This document shows positions 26,064 through 36,700 of a stretch of DNA of 64,000 nucleotides, piece after piece. A program made the position numbers and the translations under genes. The notes beneath the pieces were generated by a model that saw only the letters and a program-made list of their open reading frames with translations, ran no database searches and was not told the origin of the DNA. Within the stretch, counting starts at the first letter, position 1. Every line of letters starts with the position of its first letter. This DNA comes from Rosa chinensis (lineage: Eukaryota > Streptophyta > Magnoliopsida > Rosales > Rosaceae): assembly GCF_002994745.2 (NCBI RefSeq), contig NC_037090.1:30982501-31046500 (forward strand), written 5' to 3'.

Positions 26064-26072
<9 letters not shown>

Positions 26073-26094
<22 letters not shown>
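26073..26094. repeat. CT dinucleotide microsatellite
   Basis: Uninterrupted CT units in the captured polymerase lambda intron. Confidence 0.85.
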
Positions 26095-26740
26095 GAAAGA
26101 AACTCTCATAATTCATATGCAACATTTAATTTAGACAACTTATACACATACAACGCATGGAATGAAATCTGTATTGAAAGAAACTGAGGCATGTATGTCA
26201 CTTACATGATCTTGCATTGACTTTCCAATGCCAGGGGGCCCTTAACTTGTTCTACACTTTGAATCTTGAAAGGCAGCTTCTCTATAACTAGTATAGCCTT
26301 GTAATAGCTAAAAGATCTTTGATCATTGCCCAATACTTTAATTCATATAAACCAAATGACCACCAAACATCACAATCTATAAAACAAGAACTGCAAAGTA
26401 AACCAACAGAGATACCAGTTAACTCCTCACCTCTATATATGTTGATAAGCTTCCCAAATATCTTGGTTATGTCTTTGTTTAAATCAGGTGGGCTGTAGCG
26501 CATGGATGACTGCAATGACATGATCCTTACTTGGAGCTTTAGGGGTTTTGGGGCTCGGAATATGAGGCAACTCATCAGGAGAGGAGGATATTCTCTTTTT
26601 CGGTTTTGGGGTTTCTTCATCACTGGAAATGTAATCACTACTAGACTTGTCTGATTCCAATTTCAGATGGTACAAATCTTCTTGTACTTTTTTCCCTAAG
26701 CTCAAGCTATCCTCTAGCCATTGATAGAGTACAACTCTCT

Positions 26741-27580
26741 ACAAAACACCATAAAGTTTGCAACTCTAAAGGTATAGGTATACTACTACTACAATTTAAG
26801 AGAAAATTAGATGAAATAGCAAGTAGCTAGATTTAATTGGGCCAAAATGAAATTATTCTTTAATGAAATTGTTCGAAGAGCTTCAAAAAGGGCTTCTGCG
26901 CAAAGCTTAATTTTGGAGAACTCACTAAATTGAGTAGACCCAGAAGAAAATCTGAGGACCAAACAAGAAGACTGATTTTCAGAAACCAATTTTCAAATTT
27001 ACAGATAGATGCAAGAACTAAAATTCCCACTTGCCTATCAATTCTTAGATTATTTCATACGAGTATAGAGAGAAACAGTTCAAGATTAAAGGTAAACAGC
27101 AAGTAGTAAACTGCAAAAAAGAGAAATAGATAATAGAGGTATTAATTACTCATACCACACTAATCCAATCACAACTGTGAACAAAATGCACAGAAAATCA
27201 AAACAGGCAATGAAGGGTACCTTTTAAAGATTAGTTGCGTATCAAAGAAAGAAAACAACATAATCTGTAATACTATAGCCTCATAGACCATATGGTATCG
27301 CATCTTTCCCAAAGAATCAAAGCAGCAACTGTGATTTCATTCCAAGAAACAGAATGAACCAGAATGAACACAAAACAAAATGAATTGAAAGTTTAATCAA
27401 GCAATCCTCATAAAATAGAAACCAATTCAACTCCAGTTTATGGGGTTTGCAGCTCAATAAATCTTATTCACTTTTGCAGTTTACTTCTCGCAATTAACTG
27501 ATCCAAAGTCTTTTCCTCTCCAGTCAACTCCAGACCGTCCAATCTTAAAAGCATAACAAAATCAGAGTCGAAACTCAAGG
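26741..27580. other. unassigned interior of the Copia-type element
   Basis: AT-rich with several short open frames and no domain recognised. Near 27570-27480 the minus strand reads LRLDGLELTGEEKTLDQLIA, which could be another exon fragment; I could not place it. Confidence 0.35.
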
Positions 27581-28969
27581 CACTACTAGAATAAAGCTCA
27601 TAGACATCAGTTCCTAATCGATGTCAAACAAAAAAAATTTCAATGTCTTAGTAGGTGATGTTAAAAATCATGAAAACCCAGACATCAGTTGTTAGCCGAT
27701 GTTAAAAATACATCTACACATCTCTTAATTTTAAGTGACCGATGTTAAAAATGACTCCACACATCACTTCCTTTTAAGCAACCAATGTTAAAAATGACTC
27801 GCTTGCTTTTAAGCAACCGATGTTAAAAATGACTCCACACATCTCTTACTTTTAAGAAACCGATGTTTAAAATGACTCCGCACATCGCTTCCTTTTAAGG
27901 AACCGATGTACATTTTCTTTACTAACATCAGTTTACAATCTACTATTATAGAATTGATGTTCTTAGTCATTTATAACATGAGTTTATTATTTCATGTTCT
28001 TATCTTTTCGTTCTTTTTGCTTCAATTTCTAGTAAAGGTGATTTGCTCCCTATGTGTATAAATCAGTTTCTTCACTAGAAAAACATCACAATGAGAATAC
28101 AAGTTGTAACCAAAAGAAAATTCTCATTAATACTATTTTTGATAAAACAAGTACAAAGAGTAGGGAAAAGGGGACATATGACCATGACCATACAAATCAA
28201 AGAATAAAGCAATTAAAACCAAAATTGCATAGCTCACAATTTCAATTGGTACAAAGATTGGAAGGAATTAAGCAAGAGAGAACATACCCAACATACCCAC
28301 AAATTCACTATTCTTGAAGCCACCCACAAACTCTAAACAAAAACAATCATACTTCAACAATTGAAAACATCGAAGAGCGAAAAAGAAAAAGAGGGGCTGG
28401 GTTTAGAAATTCATACACTGATCGGAGATGAGAAGCTGTGATGAGAAGCCACTCGCGCCGAATCTCCGCCGCTCTCTTGCAGTCGCCGAGCTTCAATTCA
28501 AGAAAGTAAGACGCAATGGCGTCATCGTAGTAGGAGGCACGTGAGATAAAGGACTGGACGAAGTCGATGCCGAAGAAGCCGAGGAGGTAGATGAAGGAGG
28601 CGATGAGGGTAACAACGGCGGCGACTTCAAGTGAGGAGGAGGAGGATGAGCTCGAGACTGAGCTAGTGAGCTTAGGGTTTCGATCTGTTTCAGTTTTGGG
28701 GTCGGGCGCTATTTTTGTCCAAGTGTGAATGTTTTAAGTTTTAGTACCTGCTTCCTCAATTCACTTAAAACACTTAGCGGTTTCACGAAAATCAAGTTCC
28801 TGCAAATTTTCAAACGAAACTTTTAACACCGATGATTTTAGGAATTGATGTTAATGATACACATTTAAATTGGTTTCTTTCGAAAATGATGTTCGCTTGA
28901 TTTTTTACATCGCGTGCAAATCTGACCGATTTAAATTATGTGATGTCTATTAACATAATTCTAGTAGTG
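27581..28969. mobile_element. non-autonomous CACTA element carrying an HMGR-like fragment
   Basis: Termini CACTACTAGAATAAAGCTCA and ATAATTCTAGTAGTG are inverted. Subterminal zones (27600-27970, 28830-28960) contain many ACCGATGTTAAAAATGACTC-like and ACATCGG repeats. A 3-bp duplication is not obvious (AGG against GAA), so one flank may have changed. No transposase. It sits in the Copia-type leader, and its right-hand part is also in AMT unit 3 (to 54023), so it was present before units 2 and 3 split. Confidence 0.8.
28395..28735 (-). pseudogene. captured HMG-CoA reductase-like membrane segment
   Basis: The minus strand at about 28690-28500 reads [20 protein letters not shown] then [16 protein letters not shown], which matches the second membrane segment of plant HMG-CoA reductase (mevalonate pathway, ER). 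It continues in frame into [20 protein letters not shown], which does not look like the enzyme. The catalytic domain is absent. The copy at 53433-53760 in AMT unit 3 has diverged slightly and keeps a 60-aa open frame (53721-53539). Transcription is unknown. Confidence 0.7.
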
Positions 28970-29473
28970 GAATCACTAGTGCTATGGTTCTTGAGCTAAA
29001 TTCTTCAACAAATCATCGATATATTTCAACAAATCTTGACAAAATCAGAATGCAGATCTAATAAATTGAGGTTATCTGAAATGAGAACTCTCTCAAAAGG
29101 TGATCAAGAACTGAATCCACTCGAAGAAAAAAGCACTGCTTGAGTAACAGAGGTTTCCGGTGATGAATTTCGATGAAGATTCTGGTGCTCCGATGATGAA
29201 TTCTGGTCCTAATCAGAACCTGGCTCTTGATGCCATGAAAGAACTGAAGGAATTAATAGAGAGAAAATGAAGGAAAGCAGAAAATTCAAAGAAGAAAATG
29301 GGGCTTCATCATCATCGATAGAGATGAGTTCATACAGGTACTTATATATAGTTAGCTAAGGAGCTGCAGATGATTACACGTGACATAGCTAACAACTAAA
29401 CCAACATAATCAACAAGTGATTACCACATACAGTAATAAAGAAATTACTGAATGGACTTACTCTAACAATGAC

Positions 29474-29781
29474 CACCAAGAAAAAGAAAAACTCAATTAC
29501 AGGAAACTGTTTTAGATGTCATCAGATAGTTGATAATGAAAAGCTCTTGAACATTATACAGTGGTCTAACATGATGCTTGATTTATACGTTATGCATGAC
29601 ACAAGAACGTGGCAGGCAAGTTTGGTTCCTTCTGCGCGTGGAGGTCAGACCTCCGCAGACATCTCTCTTTCAGCGATTTGTAATAGAAAATTAATAATGA
29701 ATATTCAGCTGTCAGCTTATGAATCCCTCAACCACTATCACATTCTTCTTCCTCTTCTTCTACAAAAGTACAACTAAACCT
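29474..29781 (+). promoter_or_regulatory. upstream flank of AMT copy 2
   Basis: It matches 2224-2540 of unit 1 and 54527-54733 plus 56653-56750 of unit 3. The Copia-type LTR abuts it on the left and a Mutator-like MITE on the right. The GACACAAGAACGTGGCAGGC stretch (about 29598) is conserved in all three units and includes an ACGT core. No experimental role is known. Confidence 0.6.
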
Positions 29782-30406
29782 AGGGCTGTCACTCGGTCGG
29801 TTCGAATCGGTTATAGGTATTACCAACTTCAAAACCAAAGCTTTCGGTTTCAAAATTGAGCTACCAATTACCAACCAAAATTTTCGGTTTTTAATCATAT
29901 CTACCAAATTCGGTATTTCGGTTTTCGGTATTACCAACTTTAGAACAACTAATTCTTTGTAATATAAATTAGAATGAACAAAATTAGGTTTTTCAATTTT
30001 ATAACCATAAACTTCGTATTCATCTACTAATCATAGCTTTCTTTTATATATATGACATCAAATTTTATCTATTTTCAATAAAACTAGGTTATTTAACCAT
30101 TTTAGACTAGGTTACTCAAAATACATGTATTATTAATTATGTAGTATATTGAGTAATGTTCATACTATTATGAAAACTTTTATGTTTATTTCTTAATATA
30201 CATGTATGTGTTTTGAAAACCATAGTATATAAAGCTAATATTTAGATAGTCGGTAAATTCGGTATTTACCAAAACCAAACCAGTTTTTTCGGTAATTTTT
30301 GATTTCGGTTTTATCGGTTTCGATTACCAAAAATTCGGTTTACCAAACTTAAAGTATCGGTTGGTATTCGGTCGGTTTGGTAATTACCAAACCAAGTGGC
30401 AGCCCT
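29782..30406. mobile_element. Mutator-like MITE in AMT copy 2 promoter
   Basis: Ends AGGGCTGTCACTCGGTCGG and ACCAAGTGGCAGCCCT are inverted. A perfect 10-bp duplication AACTAAACCT flanks it (29772-29781 and 30407-30416), and units 1 and 3 are continuous here. The interior is full of TTCGGT and ACCGAA motifs. It belongs to the same family as 54734-56642 but sits about 100 bases away in unit coordinates, so the insertions are independent. Length is 625 bp, no coding. Confidence 0.9.
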
Positions 30407-30776
30407 AACTAAACCTGAGGAAAGATTCACGGCCTGGAATCAGGAGTACGGAATATTAATTAATATAACATAGCCATTTTGCATTAATTAATATTCCATT
30501 TGTCCTCGTCATATTCCATTTAGTCAATCACACCCGTTAATACGAAGACAAAAGGCGCTCGATCTCCATGTCTTAATTTTATTCCAATTGCCACGTTTTA
30601 ATCCCTATGATCACACATCCTCCAAATACTAATCAATCCTCCATTGGCCCTCATTTCCCGTCCTCCACCTCCCATTTTCACATATATAACGAACACCTCT
30701 TATCTTCCCTTTACTTCTACCGTTAGTTTTCGCGTTCAGTAGCAGAACCAGGATTTGAAACTCGAGAATATATCAG
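30407..30776 (+). promoter_or_regulatory. proximal promoter of AMT copy 2
   Basis: TATA box (TATATAA) at 30683-30689, about 90 bases before the ATG. The text is very similar to 56745-57094 of copy 3, so these two promoters differ mostly by where the MITE landed. Confidence 0.75.
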
Positions 30777-33700
30777 ATGGCGGCGTATGAGGCAACTGGC
30801 GGAGCGAACCCGGACTGGCTGAACAAAGGTGACAACGCATGGCAGATGACCTCCGCCACGCTGGTGGGTCTCCAGAGCGTGCCGGGGCTCGTCATCCTCT
30901 ACGGGAGCATAGTGAAGAAGAAGTGGGCGGTAAACTCCGCTTTCATGGCCCTCTACGCCTTCGCCGCCGTCTTGATCTGCTGGGTGACGTGGGCCTACAA
31001 GATGTCGTTCGGGGAGAAGCTGCTGCCGTTTTGGGGCAAGGCCGGGCCTGCCTTAGGGCAGAAGTTTCTGCTCAAGCAGGCTGCCATCCCCGCCTCCACA
31101 CACTACCACGCCAACGGCGATCTCGAGACTGCCATGGCCACGCCGTGGTACCCTATGGCGAGCATGGTGTACTTTCACTGCATGTTTGCGGCCATAACAC
31201 CGATACTGTTGGCAGGGTCGGTGCTGGGGAGAATGAACTTCAAGGCGTGGATGATGTTCGTGCCTCTGTGGCTGACCTTCTCGTACACCGTCGGTGCGTT
31301 TAGCATGTGGGGCGGAGGGTTTTTATTTCATTGGGGAGTTATGGACTACGCCGGCGGGTACGTCATTCATCTTTCTTCAGGGACCGCTGGTTTCATCACT
31401 GCTTACTGGGTACGTTAACATTCATGCTAGTTTTTTTTTTTTTTTTGCCTCCTCTCTGAAGATATTAATGGAGTAATTTGCATTCTCAAAAAAAAAAAAA
31501 AAAAAAAGGAGTAATTTGGCATCAAAACGATTTTATAAGATTCTGTTTACAACAAGACCTATGGGTCCATTGCATTAATTTGATTTTGACATTAGGTGAC
31601 TGTTATAATTTCTTGTTATGTAAAGACAGAACATGTCTTTTACCTCTAGCGTCTTTCATTGTAAAGACTAAAACACATAATGCCAGTTAGGTCATATACT
31701 CTCTTTCAAAATATTTGAATTTTAGCTATATTATCTTTCCGAGATCGTGTTTTATGAGATTCTGTTTACAACAATACCAATGGGTCCATTGCATTTAATT
31801 TCTTGTAATGTGAAGACAGACATGACATGTCTTTTACCTCTAGTGTCTTTTATTGTAAAGACAAAAACACATAATGCCAGTTAGGTCATATACTTTCTTT
31901 CAAAATATTTGAATTTTAGTCATATTATCTTTTTGAGATCGTTTTATCTCAATAATATAGAATTTGACATGTACATTTTTCTAAGAAGAAATGTGTCCAT
32001 TCTTGCACTGAACCAAATCCAAATAATTACATTTCCCCATCGTCAACCTAGGAAAGTTAATCTCTTGTTTTTCTAAATTCAATCTCTTGGTATAAAGCTT
32101 TTCATTAATCTCAATACTAAAGATTGGTAATTTAACACATACATGCCAAACTGTTTAGCTAAGAGAGAATATTCATGCATATATTAGGTTTAGGAGAATT
32201 CTTCTTCCAATTGTTTAATTTCCAGTTAATCTGGAGTATTCTTCTCTTGGATTTTAATTAGTTGGTGCATATGCTAACTGCTAAGGAAGCAAGATATATG
32301 CCCAGTTGATTTAAACAACAGCGACATGCTTACAAATAAATCTTCATATTTATTTATCAATCTAATAAAATTGGACAAACTTTAAATATGATATTATGTT
32401 GGACAAAGCCTCGTTGTCTTTATTTCGTTGAGGTCAGTCTCATGGCAACAAGTCTTTTTTTTATTTTTTTTTATCAGCTGAAAATGATACTAAAATCAAC
32501 TTGAACTCAAAATTAAACAAATAAATAAAACGAAATCTGAATATAATTTATAGACAACTACAAATGACTACCAGACAACCTTTTGTTTAACACAAAAGTC
32601 CACAACATTTCCCCTTATACAATTAAGGACACACCCTATTCTCTTTTATCCTTTCACAATTTTTACAGTATCAGCTATTATTTTCTGCTAAAAAGTCTTC
32701 ACACAGTATCAGCCTAAGGACTAGCCCTCAACATGCCACAATTTCACCTAACGACTTCCTGTCTAAGCGGCTACTAACAGGGCGGAATCACTGCTGCCTT
32801 AGTATGATAAAGGGTTCAGATTTTTAAAACAAAAACATAACAACTGCTACTGCTACAAACTGCTACTGCTATTTTCAAATGCAGAAATAACAAAATATTT
32901 TTGTGACAAAGTAATGGGCGCAAACTGAATTTATTTATTCAAACATAAATACAGATACAGAACCCAGAGCCTCACTCTTGGGCAAACAGCTAGAAGCTGC
33001 TTAGCTACTCATAACTTGATTACAAATACTTACTTGCAATAAAAAGCACACTGCATCCACAGACTGGCTGCTACTGCTTCTTAGAAGTTCTTAGATCTAG
33101 AAATGATATAGTTATGAACTGATGCTCTCCTTTTGAATCTAGCACTGCTAAGCTTATTTTTTCGAATCTCAGACTAATCTCCGATTTTCGAATGCCTTCT
33201 AAGAGAAGCTAAAGCTCCTTTTATAGGGAGCGGAACTCAAAATACAATTCAAAACAACAAAATGTACAGAACAACTCCGTGATTTCCTGCTTTCCTTAGT
33301 GCTCCTGCTGGTGGAGGTCGGTCAGGGAAAAAGCAGATTCCTTTAGGTGAAATGTCTTTCACCTGCCTTTTGAAAAGCAAAAGTCACTTTTGGGAAAAGT
33401 CCAAAAGAACTTTCGGTGTTTTCTACACCTGCTGCTTCACATGTTCTCGTCGGTTTCTGAGTTGTGACCAAGGACAAACGAGTCGTTATCCTCCTGGGTC
33501 ATCCTTGCTGTTGTTGCATTGTCTTCGACATCTGTATCAACATACATCTTGTAGTGGTTGTCAGTTTCAAGCTTTTCCACCCATCGTAAGCATGCCAGTG
33601 TCGAATCTATCTCCTTTCTGGTAAGAGATAAGAATAAGTCACTACTGACTACGTCAGGATGATCGTAAGCAGTGATGATAATTTTCTCTCCTGCTGCCAA

Positions 33701-36700
33701 GAAGGTATTGTAGGTATCTTCAGAGATGATCTTTTTGATATATTCTAGAGTCATGGCCTTCATCCATGGGATGCTTGAGTTTGGTTGGCCATTGTACCCT
33801 ACACAGGCTGGTTGAAGATATTTCCTTTGAATAATTCTTACATAATGATAAGGAGGAATATATTCAACTTCACCGTTTGCCTTCTGGATCCATTCTGGAG
33901 GAGTGGATCTGAACTTTAGTCGAAGCATACAGTCATTCTTTCTTACATTTTTGACTGTGTTGACAATGATAGGCGGCAAACCTTTTAGATCATCATTTGT
34001 TTTAGTCCACAGATTATGGACAAAACCATTTTCAACAAGCCAGAGCTTGTGTTCTTGAGGATGTTCACTCTGAACATTTACCAGGTATCTTCCAACATAA
34101 GGTCCTGAAACAATAAAGAGAGTTGGAGGAACTAGGTCTTCTGGATTATGTCTTCCTATCAGACTATGGAATTCATGCCAGTCTGATTCATTAAGTGCCA
34201 TGACAGGAACCCTAGCACTTTTTGGACTTTCAAGGAAGAGAATTTTTTCTTTTCTTACAGCACTCTGCTGTATATGGCTTTCTTCAAATTGTGGTCTGGC
34301 GTTCTCATATAGTTCTTCAGTTAGTGCAAAGAGTGCCGGGAACATTAGACCACTGCTTCTTTCTTGAAAGGCAAATAAGAGATTATCCAGGATTGCCTTC
34401 TGGTGATAAGCTAGTCTCCTGCCAGTTCTGAACACAAGAATGTCAAAAGTTCTTAATTCATAATTAAAAACATTTATGACTCCAGTTGGAGTTGGTCTGC
34501 TTTTTGGCAAAGCAGCAGCCGTCAATGGTCTTGATGAGCCTTTACCGTCTGCCGTTTGAGACGGGCTAGCCAATCCTTTACCCTGGGATTGATCAGTTGA
34601 GGCTAGTCGTTTAGGACTTAGCAGAAACCTTTTAAGGACCTTTTCTTTGGTTTCCATAGGATCCTCTTGAGGCTCATGTTCTTTCCCAGTTCTTCTGCTT
34701 CTGGGATTACGACCTTCGTCGTCTTCTCTTTGGCTAAACATTGCAATTTCTCTGGTCAATGTGTCTGGAAGATAATTATTGTTTCCTGCAATTAATTCAA
34801 CATTATAATCATATTGGTTAAGAAATAATTGCCAGTTGGCTAATCTTCCTCTATCTGCAGCTTTATCTAGTTTAAAATTTTTGAAATTCTTTACTCTAGC
34901 ACAATCGGTGCGGACAATAAAGGGTTTTCCAAGAAAAGCTGGAGAATTTAAAATTGTTTTTTTGACAGCCAAAATTTCTTTTTCCCCTGTGGGATAATTC
35001 AGTTCTGCAGGGCTGAACTTGCCACTACAAAATTTGCAGATCTTTTCAATGTTAGTTCCAGGCTCTCTTGCCAGAACCACACCGGACCAGTAATTATCAC
35101 TCGCATCTGTCTGGAGAATGATTTCATCATTTTCCTCTGGTTGCTGTAGAGGAGGGAGGTTTTTGCAGAGATTTTTTATCTGCTTCACGATCTTTTCATC
35201 ATCTTCTGTGAAGTTCCATTTTCTTTTGGAACTCGTCTTAGGTGATAACATTGTTGTTAACCCTGAGATTTTAGGGATGAAATCTCTTCCGTAATTTATT
35301 ACACCAAGGAATCTCTCTAGACTCTTAGCATCAGGAATTCTGTCTGGAAACTTCCAGATCTTCTCAAGGATATGAGGCTGGAGTTTTATGACTCCATTCT
35401 TGATGTTTATTCGTAGGAAATCGACTTCATCGAGGATAAAGAAGATTTTCTTTTCTCCTAGGATAATTCCATGCTGAACTATCAGCTTTACGACCTCGTA
35501 GAGGTGTTTCATATGTTCTTCTCTGTTTTTGGAGAAGACAAGAATGTCATCTATGTAGACAACGCAGAACTCCGCAACATGTTTGAAGATGTTGTCCATC
35601 TTTCTCTGGAAGATTGAAGGAGCTTGCTTTAGGCCAAAAGGCATTACTAACCATTCGTAATGGCCCTGTGGTGTTCCAAATGCAGTGAGAGGAATGCTCT
35701 CAGGATGCATCTTGACCTGCCAGAAACCCGACTTTGCATCGAATTTCGAAAAGACTTTGGCTCCTCTGAGCTGGTTAATCAATACTCTTACTTGAGCAAT
35801 TTGATAACCGTCTTTGACAGTCTTTTTATTGACATCTCTGTAGTCAATAACCATTCTAGCTTTTCCTCGTAGGTTTTCTGCATGATTTCTCACTTAGAAT
35901 CCTGGAGCATGATGAGGGCTAGTGGATGGTTGAATTAATCTCTTGTTCAGGAGATCTTCAATATCTTTTCTGAATTCTTTTTGATCTTCCTCTTTATACT
36001 GAGGAATGGCTTTGACATGACAGATGGCATTCATTTCATGTAATCTTAATTCACAGACCACTGGGTCTTTTTCCCAAAACTTCTGAGGATCTACATCGAT
36101 ATTCTGCTCGAGTAGTTTCTTGATTTTTTCAAGAGTGGGAAGTTTCTGAGACTCAAGCTTATTCTGAAAGTGCTTGAGGTTATGCTCATGGATGAAACTA
36201 GCTTCTTCATCTTCTTCACCAGTTTCTTCTTCTTCTTCAGAAGTGTCTTCAACAAGTAATTCTTCTTGTTGCTTGATTTGGAGTATAGGTTCAAATTTGG
36301 GTTTGTAGGGGGTAAGATCACCACTATTCTATTGTGATCTCTGATATTGAGTAGTAAAACCGGGACCTACCACAGTTTTGGCTTGTGTGAGGCGGTCTGC
36401 CCAGAACACCCGTTCCCCTTTTCTGAAGCCTATTGCTTCTTCATCCTGAATGAATCGCTGTTGGAGAATAAAATCATTTCCCAACAAGAAATCAGATCCT
36501 TGGCCTTCATATTGCCAAACATTCTAGATGATAAATGTTCCTCCACCAATGGTGATATGAACATTTTTTCCTACTTTTTTCATGGTGAGATGGCTCCCAT
36601 CAAATGTAACACCAATAGCAGATTTTTTCTTATCTTCTCTCCAGAGTTCATCTGGAATTGCAAATCTTTTTGCAACCGTGAATCCTGATCCATTATCTAC

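Larger units (their letters stand above)
24770..26740 (-). pseudogene. DNA polymerase lambda gene fragment with introns
   Basis: Minus-strand exons read in order: end of the BRCT domain and the linker (YQWLEDSLSLGKKVQEDLY, PKPKKRISSSPDELPHIPSP, about 26740-26500); YSPPDLNKDITKIFGKLINIYR (to 26429); RSFSYYKAILVIEKLPFKIQ (about 26320-26207); IVTTGKLFKLDHFETVEKV (about 25892-25830); TISLFEEIWGVGPTTALKLF and KGHRTLDDLKNEDSL (25121-24945); and QEMELLLQKAAEDVLPG (about 24830-24770). This is the 8-kDa lyase and fingers part of a plant Pol X enzyme of base-excision and end-joining repair. It has frameshifts near 26520 and 26230, a stop near 25010, a MITE in one intron, and no palm or thumb domains, so it is a captured relic. 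Confidence 0.85.
21725..29468 (-). mobile_element. Copia-type LTR retrotransposon with nested insertions
   Basis: LTRs at 21725-21947 and 29236-29468 read TGTTAGAG...CTTTCA on the minus strand. Both ends are flanked by ATGAC (21720-21724 and 29469-29473), a 5-bp target duplication that splits the AMT promoter text CTAACTATGACCACC. Next to the right LTR is TGGCATCAAGAGCC, a primer-binding site like the initiator-Met tRNA complement. Next to the left LTR is the polypurine tract AAGCTAGGGGGGG. Only gag is recognisable between them; no protease, integrase or reverse transcriptase is seen. The interior is occupied by other elements and a captured gene, so the element needed help from relatives to move. 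Confidence 0.92.
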
